Shown here: one piece after another, positions 51,586 to 61,300 of the stretch
Numbering within the stretch: position 1 is the first letter of the stretch
Layout of the letters: each line of letters opens with the position of its first letter
Source: Mycolicibacterium pulveris
GTDB lineage: Bacteria > Actinomycetota > Actinomycetes > Mycobacteriales > Mycobacteriaceae
DNA: 64,000 bases
Direction: 5' to 3'
NCBI RefSeq assembly: GCF_010725725.1
Contig: NZ_AP022599.1
Span: forward strand, 1,736,001 to 1,800,000
The notes under the pieces: generated by a model
Databases searched by the model: none
Told to the model about the DNA's origin: nothing
The model's input: only the letters and a program-made list of their open reading frames with translations
Translations under genes and position numbers: made by a program

Positions 51586-51984
51586 ATGTTGCGTACGGTC
51601 GCCGCGTTGAGCGCGGTGGCGGTGCTCGGGGCGGCGCCGCCGGTTCCGGCCCGCGCGGCGACGGACCAGGAGCAGATCCGCGCGGTCCTCGAGGGCATGA
51701 ACGACGCCTACAACCGGTTCGACTTCGCCGGCTTCGCCGAATACGTGTGCGCGGCGATGCGAGAGGCCGACGGCTTCGAGGCCGATTGGTATTCGAGCAG
51801 GCGCGTGGACGGACCGACGCGCATCACGGTCGGTTCGGTCGCGGTGAGCGGCGACCCGGCTTCGTCGGCGGTGGCCAACGTGCGTTTCGAGGCGGCCGAG
51901 CACACCGAGACGCTGGCCGTCGACTTCGTGCGCGAGCAAGCGCGGTGGCGAGCCTGCCGGTATCACCCGGTCAGGGCCATATAG
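51586..51984 (+). CDS. Small secreted NTF2-like protein
   Basis: The 132-residue product has a signal peptide ([19 protein letters not shown], cleavage near ARA-AT) and a mature part of ~108 residues with Cys in AEYVCAAM and WRACRYH that may pair. The end [15 protein letters not shown] recalls the extracytoplasmic domains at 18245-18685 and 30898-31755. The start at 51586 was chosen for the signal peptide; in-frame upstream starts would overlap the clpB promoter. Function unknown. Confidence 0.65.
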   Translation: MLRTVAALSAVAVLGAAPPVPARAATDQEQIRAVLEGMNDAYNRFDFAGFAEYVCAAMREADGFEADWYSSRRVDGPTRITVGSVAVSGDPASSAVANVRFEAAEHTETLAVDFVREQARWRACRYHPVRAI

Positions 51985-52014
51985 TTCGACGGACCCGGAA
52001 CCGGAAGGTTGGCG

Positions 52015-52677
52015 ATGCTGCAATCGGTGCTCACCGAACTCGTGCCGCTGGCGCTTGTCATAGCGCTGTCCCCGCTGTCGATCATCCCGGCGGTGCTGGT
52101 GTTGCACACGCCGCGGCCGCGTCCGACCGGGTTGGCGTTCCTGATCGGCTGGCTGGTCGGCATCGCGGCGTTGACGACGGCCTTCGTCGGGGTCTCCAGC
52201 CTGCTCGGCGGGCTCGGCCACAAACCGCCGAGCTGGGCGTCGTGGCTGCGCATCGTCGTCGGCGCCGCGCTGATCGCGTTTGGCATCTACCGCTGGCTGA
52301 TGCGCAAGAAGTCGGCGCACATGCCGCGCTGGATGCAGAGCTTGAGCAAGCTCACCCCGGCCCGGTCGGGCGCCACCGGGCTGGCGCTGACCGTCGTCAA
52401 CCCCAAGGTGCTGTTCATCTGCGCCGCAGCGGGTTTGGCGATCGGCACGGCCGGGCTCGGCAGATCGACCGTGTGGATCGCCGTCGTCTGGTTCGTCGTG
52501 GTGGCCGCATCGACGGTGGCGATACCGATTCTCGGCTATGCCGTCTCCGGTGACCGCCTCGACAACGCGCTGTCGCGGCTGAAGGACTGGATGGAGCAGC
52601 AGCACGCCGTGCTGATGGCGGTGATCCTCGTCGTGATCGGTCTCATGGTGTTGTACAAGGGAATTCACAACCTATAG
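52015..52677 (+). CDS. GAP-family membrane protein (lipid-addressing type)
   Basis: The 220-residue protein has six membrane helices and resembles the Gap/Sap family linked to glycopeptidolipid or sulfolipid movement to the mycobacterial surface: VIALSPLSIIPAVLVLHTPRPR near the N-terminus and a conserved GLALTVVNPKVLFICAAAG segment in the middle. The ATG at 52015 has CGGAAGG 6 bases before it and was preferred to the TTG at 52009. Its 3' end overlaps the convergent TetR gene by 6 bases. The lipid handled cannot be inferred. Confidence 0.8.
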   Translation: MLQSVLTELVPLALVIALSPLSIIPAVLVLHTPRPRPTGLAFLIGWLVGIAALTTAFVGVSSLLGGLGHKPPSWASWLRIVVGAALIAFGIYRWLMRKKSAHMPRWMQSLSKLTPARSGATGLALTVVNPKVLFICAAAGLAIGTAGLGRSTVWIAVVWFVVVAASTVAIPILGYAVSGDRLDNALSRLKDWMEQQHAVLMAVILVVIGLMVLYKGIHNL

Positions 52678-53286
52678 CTCGGTGGACAGGTAACGCGTCA
52701 CGGTCGGAGCGATCAACCGCACCACTTCGTCATCGGGCAGCGTCGCCAACGGCGGCACCTCCATCACATACCGCAGCATCGCCATTCCCACGAGCTGGCT
52801 GGCGGCGAGCATCGCGCGCAGCCGGGCCGGCTCGTCGCCGCCGAGCGCACCGGATACCGCGGTCAGCACGTAGTTCTGCATGAACCCCCGGAACGCCTCG
52901 TGCGCATCGCTGTTGGACGTGGCCGACTGCAGCATCGCCACCATGGTGGGCCCGGTGTCGGGTTCGGCCCAGATCCGCATGTAGGCGCGCACGATCCGGC
53001 TGCCGATGTCCGAGTCGTCGTCGGCCCCGCCGGTGATCGCGGTCACCAGCACACCGGGATCCAGGATCAACCTCAGCGATTCGCGAAACAGGTCGGCCTT
53101 GGAGCCGAACAGGTAGAGCACCATCGCCGGATCGACGTGGGCGTCGCGGGCGATCGCGCGCAGCGTCGTCTTCTCGTAGCCGTCGGTCGCGAAGCGCTTC
53201 TTGGCCGCGGCCAGCACCGCCTCCCGCGACACCGGGTCGCCCCGGCGCCGGCCCCGACGCTTGGCCGTTGTCGCTGGTGAAGGCAT
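52672..53286 (-). CDS. TetR-family transcriptional regulator
   Basis: The 204-residue protein has a basic N-terminus (KRRGRRRGDPV), the TetR helix-turn-helix (AAAKKRFATDGYEKTTLRAIARDAHVDPAMVLYLFGSKADLF) and a C-terminal ligand domain. The ATG at 53286 was preferred to one at 53301, which sits on the palindromic operator. It is divergent from the permease gene at 53382, its most likely target. Confidence 0.9.
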   Translation of the reverse strand: MPSPATTAKRRGRRRGDPVSREAVLAAAKKRFATDGYEKTTLRAIARDAHVDPAMVLYLFGSKADLFRESLRLILDPGVLVTAITGGADDDSDIGSRIVRAYMRIWAEPDTGPTMVAMLQSATSNSDAHEAFRGFMQNYVLTAVSGALGGDEPARLRAMLAASQLVGMAMLRYVMEVPPLATLPDDEVVRLIAPTVTRYLSTEL

Positions 53287-53299
53287 ATCCGACAGTAAC

Positions 53300-53319
53300 A
53301 TTTCAATAGGTGTTGAAAT
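53300..53319. promoter_or_regulatory. TetR operator between regulator and permease gene
   Basis: ATTTCAATAGGTGTTGAAAT is a 20-bp palindrome with perfect 7-base arms (8 of 10 pairs overall). It lies 13 bases upstream of the tetR start and 62 upstream of the permease start, suited to autoregulation and repression of the permease. Confidence 0.65.
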
Positions 53320-53381
53320 CAGCCCGGGTACGGAGTTACGCTCAGCGGAGAATTAATTCAACATCAGATGAAAAGGCGACC

Positions 53382-54401
53382 ATGACCGAGACACGGCTGG
53401 ACCCCTCGTCCCCACCCCCCAACCACACGTCCTCAGGGCACGAACCGCCTGCGGCGATCCGCGCGACCGGCATCGTCGTGGTCCTCACCGTCGTGCTCGC
53501 GATCGTCGCGCTGGCCTTCGCGCTACCCGCGGTGCACACCGCGCCCCGCGATGTGCCGATCGGCGTGGCGGGCCCGCAGGCCGCCAGCGGGCAAGTCGAG
53601 GCGGCCCTGCAACAGCAGGCCCCCGGCGCGTTCGCCGTCACCTACTACCCCGGCGAAGCGGCCCTGCGCGACGCGATCCTCAGCCGGGATGTCTACGGCG
53701 GCATGGCAATCGGCCCGGACGGGCGCAAACTGCTGATCGCCACCGGCGGCAGCCCGATCGTCGCGCAGCTACTCACCCAGCTCGGTGACGGAATCGCCCG
53801 CCACACCGGTGCGCAGATCCAGGTCGAGGATCTCGCGCCGCCGACCGCCGCCGATCCGCGCGGCGCCGGCCTGGCCGCCTCGGCGTTGCCGATCACCCTG
53901 GGCGCGCTGCTGCCCGCGATCGCGCTGGTGCTGGTGCTCAAGCGCGAGATCTGGACCCGTGTCGCGGCGATGGTCGTCTTCTCCGGGCTGTCCGGCCTGA
54001 CGATCGCCGCGCTGCTGCGTTTCGTGTTCGGCTCGATCGACCAGAACTTCTGGGGCGTCACCGGCGGTCTGACGCTCGGAGTGCTCGCCGCGGGGCTGAC
54101 GATCATGGGGTTGGGCTCGGTGTTCGGACGGGCGGGGTTGATCGTCGGCGCACTGCTGGCGGTGCTGGTCGGCAACCCGCTGTCCGGGTTGAACAGCGCA
54201 CCGGAGATGCTGCCCAGCGGGTGGGGCGCATTCGGGCAGTGGCTGCCGCAGGGCGCCAACGCCACCCTGCTGCGGTCCACGGCGTTCTTCGACGGCGCAG
54301 GCGGCACGATGCCGATCGTCGTGCTGAGCTGCTGGGTGCTCGCCGGTGCGGCGCTGATGGTCGTCGCTGCGCTGCGACAACGAGGCGGCGGGCAAAGCTG
54401 A
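53382..54401 (+). CDS. ABC-2-type/YhgE-like membrane permease
   Basis: The 339-residue protein has an N-terminal helix (IVVVLTVVLAIVALAFALPAV), a ~130-residue extracytoplasmic domain (VPIGVAGPQAASGQVEAAL), then five or six C-terminal helices, the layout of ABC-2/YhgE-type permeases. No ATPase gene is adjacent. Divergence from a tetR gene over a palindrome suggests an inducible exporter. The ATG at 53382 was chosen from context; the Shine-Dalgarno sequence is weak (AAAAGG). Confidence 0.75.
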   Translation: MTETRLDPSSPPPNHTSSGHEPPAAIRATGIVVVLTVVLAIVALAFALPAVHTAPRDVPIGVAGPQAASGQVEAALQQQAPGAFAVTYYPGEAALRDAILSRDVYGGMAIGPDGRKLLIATGGSPIVAQLLTQLGDGIARHTGAQIQVEDLAPPTAADPRGAGLAASALPITLGALLPAIALVLVLKREIWTRVAAMVVFSGLSGLTIAALLRFVFGSIDQNFWGVTGGLTLGVLAAGLTIMGLGSVFGRAGLIVGALLAVLVGNPLSGLNSAPEMLPSGWGAFGQWLPQGANATLLRSTAFFDGAGGTMPIVVLSCWVLAGAALMVVAALRQRGGGQS

Positions 54402-54417
54402 CTTACACTCGGGCGGC

Positions 54418-55584
54418 GTGGGACTCGACGACCGTGACGCACTGCGGACGCTGCGCGACGCCGTCGATCCCGCGCTGGGCTCCGAGGAGCTGATCCGCAC
54501 CTTCTACACCAACTGGTTCGCCGCCGATCCGTCCGTGCGGGACCTGTTTCCCCCCGATATGGCGCAGCAACGCGGCGTCTTCGCGCAGGTGATGACGTGG
54601 CTGTTCGACGAACTGGTCGCCCAGCGCGCAGACGAGCCGGTGGCGTTCCTGGCGCAGCTGGGCCGCGATCACCGCAAATACGGTGTCACACAACAGCATT
54701 ACGACAGCATGCAGAAGGCGCTGCTGGGCACGCTGCGCGGTCACCTCGTCGACAGCTGGAACGACCGGCTCGCCGAGGCCACCCACGATGCGGTCGCGTT
54801 GTTCATCGGCGTCATGCGCGGGGCGGCCGACGCCGAGAAGGAACCGCCCTACTGTGACGGCACGGTGATCGAGCACATCCGCGCCACCCGCGACGTCTCG
54901 GTGGTGCGACTGCAACTGGACCGGCCGCTGTCCTATCACCCCGGCCAGTACGTCACCGTGCAGGTGCCGCAGTGGCCGCGGCGGTGGCGCTACCTGAGCC
55001 CGTCGATTCCCGCCGACCCCAGCGGCGCCATCGAGTTCCACATCCGCTCGGTGACCGGCGGCATGGTGAGCACCGCGATCGTCGGCGAGACCACGCCCGG
55101 CGACCGCTGGCGGCTGTCCAACCCCCACGGCGGCCTGCACGTCGCCCGCGACGACGGTGACGTGCTGATGGTGGCGGGCAGCACCGGCCTGGCGCCGCTG
55201 CGGGCGCTGATCATGGACCTCACCCGATACGGGGTGAACCCCCGGGTGCACTTGTTCTTCGGCGGCCGCTACCCCAGCGACCTCTACGATCTGAAAACGC
55301 TCTGGCAGATCGCCTCGCAGAACCCGTGGCTGTCGGTGACCCCGGTGTCGGAGTACAACGTCGACTCGCCGTGGGCGCGCGACTACCCCGATGTGACCCC
55401 GCCCCGCGGATTGCACGTGCGCCAGACCGGCATGCTGCCCGACGTGGTGACCAGCTACGGCAACTGGGGGGACCGCCAGATCCTGATCTGCGGCGGCCCG
55501 GAGATGGTCCAGGTCACCAAGGCCGCCCTGATCGCCAAAGGCGCGCCGCCCGAACGGATCCAGCACGATCCACTGTCGAACTGA
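54418..55584 (+). CDS. Flavohaemoglobin-like oxidoreductase (Rv0385 homologue)
   Basis: The 388-residue protein has an N-terminal globin domain (about 1-140), with a likely proximal His in LAQLGRDHRKYGVTQQ. FAD-binding (YHPGQYVTVQVP and RWRYLSPSIP, where classical flavohaemoglobins have RxYS) and NAD-binding (LMVAGSTGLAPLRALI, LICGGPEMV) domains follow. M. tuberculosis Rv0385 is described as an unusual (type II) flavohaemoglobin differing from the NO dioxygenase. The GTG at 54418 follows TACACT by 8 bases, a leaderless arrangement. A 60-bp palindrome begins 15 bases after the stop. Confidence 0.88.
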   Translation: MGLDDRDALRTLRDAVDPALGSEELIRTFYTNWFAADPSVRDLFPPDMAQQRGVFAQVMTWLFDELVAQRADEPVAFLAQLGRDHRKYGVTQQHYDSMQKALLGTLRGHLVDSWNDRLAEATHDAVALFIGVMRGAADAEKEPPYCDGTVIEHIRATRDVSVVRLQLDRPLSYHPGQYVTVQVPQWPRRWRYLSPSIPADPSGAIEFHIRSVTGGMVSTAIVGETTPGDRWRLSNPHGGLHVARDDGDVLMVAGSTGLAPLRALIMDLTRYGVNPRVHLFFGGRYPSDLYDLKTLWQIASQNPWLSVTPVSEYNVDSPWARDYPDVTPPRGLHVRQTGMLPDVVTSYGNWGDRQILICGGPEMVQVTKAALIAKGAPPERIQHDPLSN

Positions 55585-55598
55585 CGCACCGTTTGGGC

Positions 55599-55658
55599 GC
55601 GAGCAGACGTGAAAACCCCCTCTTTGGCCATCAAATGGGGGTGTTCACGTCTGCTCGC
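55599..55658. repeat. 60-bp palindrome after the flavohaemoglobin gene
   Basis: GCGAGCAGACGTGAA...CCCCC and GGGGG...TTCACGTCTGCTCGC form 22-base arms with 21 matches around a 16-base centre. It begins 15 bases past the flavohaemoglobin stop and ends 17 bases before the truncated alcohol dehydrogenase. It may act as terminator and may mark a rearrangement junction. Confidence 0.88.
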
Positions 55659-55675
55659 CGACGGGTTCGCAATGC

Positions 55676-56200
55676 GGCGGCGTCGGCGGGCTCGGCGCCT
55701 ACGCCGTGCAGTACGCGAAACTGCTCGGGGCTGGCGCCACGGTGGTCGCTTTCGCCCGCAACGACGAAAAGCTCGCGCTGGCAACGGAAAACGGAGCCGA
55801 TCACACCATCAACATCGGCGACAGAACCGGCGACCAGGTGCGTGACGCGCTCGAGCAGACCACCGGCCGACGCGAGGTCGACGCGGTGATCGAATGCGCC
55901 GGCGCCCAGAACAGTATCCGGCTGGCGTTCGAGCTGCTGGCCACCGAGGGCGCGGTGGCCACGGTCGGCTTGGTCGGCAATCGTGTCGACATGCCGCTGT
56001 TCCCGGTGGTCAGCCGCGAGTACACGTTGTTCGGCTCGTTCTGGGGCAATTACAACGACCTCACCGAAGTCGTCGCGCTCGCCGAGGCCGGGAAGATCAA
56101 AGACTCGGTGACCCAGGTCCGCTTCGAGGAGGTCAACGACCACATCGAGGCGCTGGGCCGCGGCGAGTTCGTCGGCCGCGCGGTGATCGTCTACGACTGA
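55676..56200 (+). pseudogene. N-terminally truncated zinc-type alcohol dehydrogenase
   Basis: Homology starts abruptly at GGVGGLGAYAVQYAKLLGAG, the nucleotide-binding loop that lies ~170 residues into a normal MDR alcohol dehydrogenase. It runs to the natural end (HIEALGRGEFVGRAVIVYD). The whole catalytic domain with its zinc ligands is missing. The frame upstream reaches only into the palindrome at 55599-55658, with no credible start; the GTG at 55706 would give 164 residues. It is most likely a gene remnant. The 3' end overlaps the convergent SnoaL-like gene by 10 bases. Confidence 0.75.
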
Positions 56201-56634
56201 TTGTCGGCGGGCACCCGCTGCCAGAAATCGTTGAAAGCGATGCTGTCGAAAAATGCTGTGCCCCTGACGATTCGCCCATTTTCAAGCGTCAGGAACCAGG
56301 AGTACGTATTGCGATACGGCGCGCCGTCGCGAGCCGTGCCCTCGGCGTCGAAGAACACGATGACGGTGTCGCCGTCGGCATAGATGTCACGGATCGCGGG
56401 ACGCAACGGGGTGGCCATCCGCGAGTTGAACGGCCGGATCACGTTGCCCAGAAAGTCTTCCTTGCTGGTGTAGACGCGTGACGCCGCCGAGTTGCCGACG
56501 ATCTCCCACACCGCATCATCGGCCAGAACCTCGTACGGACTGCCGTTGCCATTGCTCCACGCGTCGAAACCGGCGCGGACAATTCGCAGGTTGTGCGCTT
56601 CCGTTGCGTCATGGACCCGCGCATTTTCGGTCAT
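56191..56634 (-). CDS. SnoaL/NTF2-like protein
   Basis: The 147-residue protein has the SnoaL-like fold pattern: LRIVRAGFDAWSNGN, DAVWEIVGNSAASRVYTSKEDF, VIVFFDAEGTARDG and YSWFLTLENGRIVRGTAFFD. Family members include polyketide cyclases and limonene-epoxide hydrolase-like enzymes; no activity can be assigned. The ATG at 56634 is divergent from the epimerase gene by 39 bases. Confidence 0.82.
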   Translation of the reverse strand: MTENARVHDATEAHNLRIVRAGFDAWSNGNGSPYEVLADDAVWEIVGNSAASRVYTSKEDFLGNVIRPFNSRMATPLRPAIRDIYADGDTVIVFFDAEGTARDGAPYRNTYSWFLTLENGRIVRGTAFFDSIAFNDFWQRVPADNQS

Positions 56635-56673
56635 CGCTTGATCTATCCGCATCCGGTGGCAGGATCTGCTGGC

Positions 56674-57576
56674 ATGGCCGAATTTGAGAGCGTCACGCTG
56701 AAGGATCCGGCATCGTCGATGACGGCCACGTTCGTACCGGTGGCCGGCATGGTCGGCACGTCGCTCGCCGACGCGGGCGACGAGTTCCTCGGCCAGCGCC
56801 GCGGTCTGGACGCCTACGTGAAAACCGGCAAGACGATGGGCATCCCGATCTTGTATCCGTGGGCAAATCGGTTGAGCGCCAGCAAGTACGGAATCAACGG
56901 TGCCGTCGTCACCCTGACCCCCGGCACCGGCGGGGTGCGCACCGACGAACACGGCGTCCCGATCCACGGCGTACTGGGGGCCTATCCGGGGTGGCTGGTC
57001 ACGGCCCGTACGGAGAACTCGCTGACGGCCGTCGTCGACTACGGCGGAAAGCCCCGGCTGCTGGCGTCTTTCCCGTTCCCGCACCTGCTGACGCAGAGCG
57101 TGACGCTCACAGACCGCAAGCTCACCATCGAGACCACGGTGATGCCGACGACGTCGGCGTCGGTGCCGCTGTGTTTCGGCTACCACCCCTATTTGAGGAT
57201 CCCGGGGATCCCGCGGGAGCAATGGCGGCTCACCACCCCGACGATGCGCCGCCTGGCGGTCGACCACTGGGGCATCCCCACCGGCCAATCTCAGGAGTGG
57301 CCCGGAGGCACCGAGCCGCTCAAGCACGCCGAGTATGACGACGGCTTCGACAACGTGCCCAACGGGGCGGTGTTCTCGGTGTCCGGCGGTGACCGGCGCA
57401 TCGACGTCCGGTTCGAGGCGGGTTATCCGGCCGCGCAGATCTTCGCGCCCCGCAACGACAACGTCGTCTGCATCGAGCCGATGGCCGCCCCGACCGACTC
57501 GTTGCGGCGCGGCACCTACCGTTATGCGGTCCCCGGCAAACCGGAGACCGCGCGGTTTTCGATCACGGTGACCTGA
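56674..57576 (+). CDS. Aldose 1-epimerase-like protein
   Basis: The 300-residue beta-sandwich protein has the galactose-mutarotase pattern: IPILYPWANRLSASKYGING, DEHGVPIHGVLG with a His in the binding site, CFGYHPYLRIPG with the second His, and a late Glu in VVCIEPMAAPTDSLRRG. Such proteins interconvert alpha and beta anomers of hexoses or act on hexose phosphates; the substrate is open. The ATG at 56674 is used. Confidence 0.88.
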   Translation: MAEFESVTLKDPASSMTATFVPVAGMVGTSLADAGDEFLGQRRGLDAYVKTGKTMGIPILYPWANRLSASKYGINGAVVTLTPGTGGVRTDEHGVPIHGVLGAYPGWLVTARTENSLTAVVDYGGKPRLLASFPFPHLLTQSVTLTDRKLTIETTVMPTTSASVPLCFGYHPYLRIPGIPREQWRLTTPTMRRLAVDHWGIPTGQSQEWPGGTEPLKHAEYDDGFDNVPNGAVFSVSGGDRRIDVRFEAGYPAAQIFAPRNDNVVCIEPMAAPTDSLRRGTYRYAVPGKPETARFSITVT

Positions 57577-57580
57577 GCGG

Positions 57581-58255
57581 TCACCACATGCCGGGCACCA
57601 GGCGGTAGCGAACCTTCTGCGTGTACTCGAGGTATCCGTCCAGTTCCTCGTTGAGCAGGTTCTCCTCGTCGCGGATGCGCATGGCCAGCACCATCACGCC
57701 CGGCACGACGAGCAGCAGTCCCCAGTAGGACCCGAGCGCGAGCGGGATGCCCACCATCATGATCACGTTTCCGGTGTACATGGGGTGACGCACCACCCCG
57801 TACAGACCGCTGGTGGCCAGCGTCTGTCCGGTCTCCACCCGCACGGTGGCGGCGGCGTAGTTGTTCTGGATCACCACCAGCATCGGCGCCATGAGCCCGA
57901 CCGCCACCAGAACGTTGCCGATCAGCGAAAGGGCCGGCGGGACATGGCTCCAACCGAAGCGGTGGTCGAGGGCGCTGACCACCAACATCGTCAACAGCGA
58001 CAGCCACAACCCGCCCATGACCGCCTTTTGCACCGCCCGGGTCTCCGCGCCCGGCCCGCCGCTCATCCGCCGTTGGAGCGCGTCGGGATGGGCGCGCAGC
58101 AGATAGATGTTCGACGTCCATATCGACGCGAGGAACACCGCCACCAGAAGCCAGGCTTGCCAGTAGTCGACGGTGCCCGCGACGCCAAACACGATCAGCC
58201 CGAACACCACCGGTTGGATGAGCCCGGATATCAACAGTTTCAGCGCGGCCTTCAC
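57581..58255 (-). CDS. Isoprenylcysteine carboxyl methyltransferase (ICMT)-family membrane protein
   Basis: The 224-residue protein has about five helices and the family signature LYGVVRHPMYTGNVIMM (RHPxY, SAM site), followed by RIRDEENLLNEELDGYLEY. The GTG at 58255 is preceded by AAGGAGG at the right distance, so it was preferred to the ATG at 58294. Bacterial members methylate lipids or small molecules. It starts 53 bases after the NRPS stop on the same strand, so it may belong to the NRPS operon and methylate its product, which is inference. Confidence 0.8.
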   Translation of the reverse strand: MKAALKLLISGLIQPVVFGLIVFGVAGTVDYWQAWLLVAVFLASIWTSNIYLLRAHPDALQRRMSGGPGAETRAVQKAVMGGLWLSLLTMLVVSALDHRFGWSHVPPALSLIGNVLVAVGLMAPMLVVIQNNYAAATVRVETGQTLATSGLYGVVRHPMYTGNVIMMVGIPLALGSYWGLLLVVPGVMVLAMRIRDEENLLNEELDGYLEYTQKVRYRLVPGMW

Positions 58256-58308
58256 CGATCCTCCTTGCCGTGCCGTGACCGAGAGTGCAGACACCGCGTC
58301 ATTTTCGG

Positions 58309-61300
58309 CTATTTCCTGGCGCCCGTCTGGTAGCCCGCCGAGTAAGTCAGGTGATAGTTCAGGCTTCTGACGGTGGGTGTGTCGAACAGGGTGGGCAGCG
58401 CGAGGTGGACACCGAAGGCGGCGTTGATCGCGGTGACCGCCCGCATCGCCGACAGCGAATCGCCGCCCAGGTCGAAGAACGAGTCGTCGACGCCGACGTG
58501 CTCGAGTCCGAGTACCTCGGCGAAGATGTCGACCAGGACCTGTTCGACCGGGGTGATCGGACCGCGGTCATCGCCGTCCTCGCCGTCGGATTCAGGTGGG
58601 CTCCCCGCCTGGTTGCTCCACCTGGCGAGCTGGGCGAGTTCCCCGTTGTCGGAGAGCCGCACGGCCGACAGCGGCTGGTTCGGGTCGGTGGTCATGGCCA
58701 CCAGTACCCGCTTGAACCGATCCATCAGCGTGTGGATGGCGGGCTCGTCGAATACGTCGGCGCGGTATTGGATTCGAAGGTCGAGTTCGTCGCCCGGGAC
58801 CGCCTGCACCGCGAGCGGGTAGTGGTAGAAGTCGCGGTTGTCGAGCCCGGCGATGGCCAGTCCGTCGGCACCCGCCAAGCGGGCGGTGTCGGTCGGGTAG
58901 TTCTCGTAGACGAAGACGGTGTCGAAAAGCCGCTTCTGGCCGGTGAGGCGGTGAATCTCGCTGAGCCCCAGGTGATCGTGTTCGAACGTGTGGTTGCGGA
59001 CGCGTTGGAGTTGATCGAACAGGTCGACGGCGGTGGTGGTGGCGGCGATGTTCGCCCGCACCGGAACGGTGTTGATGAACAGGCCGATCATCGACTCCGC
59101 ACCGGGCAGGTCGGTCGGCCGCCCGGAGACGACGGCGCCGAAGACCACGTCGTGCTGACCGGTCAGCCACGCCAACAGCTGCGCCCACGCGCCCTGAAGC
59201 ACGGTGCTGACCGTGGTCTGGTGAGAGCGGGCGAACTCGTTGAGGGCCAGGGTGGTCTCCTGCGACAGCCGCACGGCGGCGACGCGTCGGTTCGCGGGAG
59301 CCAGCTGGTTTGGCGGGCCGACCAGGGTGGGGGTGTCGACCCCGGCCAGCACCTGGGCCCAGGCGGCGCGGGCGGCGTCGAGATCGCGTTCGGCCAGCCA
59401 GTCGAGGAACCGGCGGTAAGGCGTACTGGCCGGCAGCCGTTGTCCGTAGTAGCCGGCGAAGACCTCCCCCAGCAGAATCGGCAGCGACCAGCCGTCGAGC
59501 ACGATGTGGTGGTTGGTCAACACGAAGCGGTGCTCGTCGGCACCGGTGCGGATCAGCACGGCCCGGATGGGCGATTGTCGAGTCAGGTCGCATACCGCGG
59601 CGCGCTCGGCGGCGCACACGGACGCGACGTGGTCCTCGACGTCGACCTCGGTATCGGCGAGATCCTCGTAGTGCCAGGGTATTTCGGTCTCCGCCGGGAT
59701 GACCTGCACCGGCTGCTCGAACTTGGCGGAGAATCGGGCCGCCAGATGCGGGTGCCGGGTCACCGTCGCCTGCAGTGCCTTTCGCAGGCGGTCTTCATCA
59801 AGTGGGCCGGTCAGCGTCACGTCCAGCTGCACCGCATACACGTCATCGCCGGAATCACGGGCGATCCCCGCGTGGAACATCAAGCCCTGCTGCAGGGGGG
59901 TCAGCGGCAGGATGTCGGCGACCCGGTCGTTTTCGCACAGCTCGTCGATCTGATACTGCTCGAGCTGGGCGGGCGCGATGTCGGAGGGGGTCAGTCCGCC
60001 GCCGCCGCCGCGCACGTGGGTGCAGATTCCGGTGAGGGCGTCGAACCACAGTTGGCTGAGCCGGTTGACCTGTGAATGGTCCAACGCTGAAAGGGCCCAA
60101 CTCCAGCCCGCGCGAAGACGCGGACCGGTGTCGGTGTCGACGGTGCCTGCGTTGAGTGCCAGGGTGTGCATCAACGGCATCGGGATCGCCGCGGCGACGC
60201 CGGTGACCGACCCGTCGCTGCAGATCTCCCAACGATCGCCGCCCGCATGATCGCCCCCGCCGGCCATCCGGCCCAGATAGTTGAATCCGATCGGTGGATC
60301 GGCTGCGTCGAGGTCGACGTTGTCGTTGAGGTAGCGCAGCATCCCGTAGGACAGCCCGTCGGGCAGGGTGCGCAGCTGTTCTTTGGCGGTCTTGATCGCC
60401 GCACCCAACGCGGGGTCGCCGGAGACCACCTGGCTCCAGGTCAGTCCGGCGGCCTGCATGGCGACCGGGTATTTGGCGGTGAACCATCCCACGGTGCGCG
60501 ACAGGTCGACGTCGGCACCCAGCTCTTCGTCTCGGCCGTGTCCCTCCACGTCGATGCAGATCCGCTCGGCACCGGTGCCCAGGAACTCCGCCAGCGCCAA
60601 CCCGAAGGCGATCAGCAAGATGTCGTTGATCCCGGTGTGAAACGCCGCGGGCACCTCACCGAGCAGCATCTGGGTGGTCTCGACATCCAGATCCAGAGCC
60701 AAGCTGCCTGCGTTGACGTAGGTGTCGACCACCGGTTGCACCGCGGGCAACGGGGGCGGTACCGCGGTGATCTCTCGCCAGACCTGGCTCTGTGCAACGA
60801 CTTTGGGGTCGTGGGCGTGTTCGGCCAGCAGGGTGGCCCAGCGCTGGAACGAGGTGCCGGGTTGAGGCAGTGTGACCGGTTGGCCGGCGCGGTGCTGGGC
60901 CCAGGCCAGGTTGAGGTCCTCCAACAGGATCCGCCACGACACCCCGTCGACAACCAGGTGGTGTGCGACGACGAGCAGTTGGCCGGTGCGGGCCGCCCAG
61001 AGTGCGCTGACCATCTGCCCGGCGGCGGGGTTCAACCGTGACCGGGCCTGGATCACCGCGTCGTCGGTGAGCACGTCGATGGTGTGTAGGCAGTCGGCGG
61101 CGGTGACGGTGCCGGGCTCGGGCACCGTCAGCGTCCAGCGGCCGGCGGCGTCCTCCTCGACGCGCGCGCGCAGCATCGCGTGCCGATCCAGCAGCGCCTG
61201 CAGCATCACCAACACATCCGCCTCGCTGGTGCCGGAGGGCGCCTGCACCACCACCGTTTGGTTGAAGTAGTCCACGGGGTTGCCCGCGGCCTCTTGGCTT

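Noticed and set aside
58285..60075. 596-codon plus-strand ORF opposite the NRPS
   Set aside because: Shadow ORF; the minus strand encodes well-conserved C, E and PCP motifs over the whole stretch.
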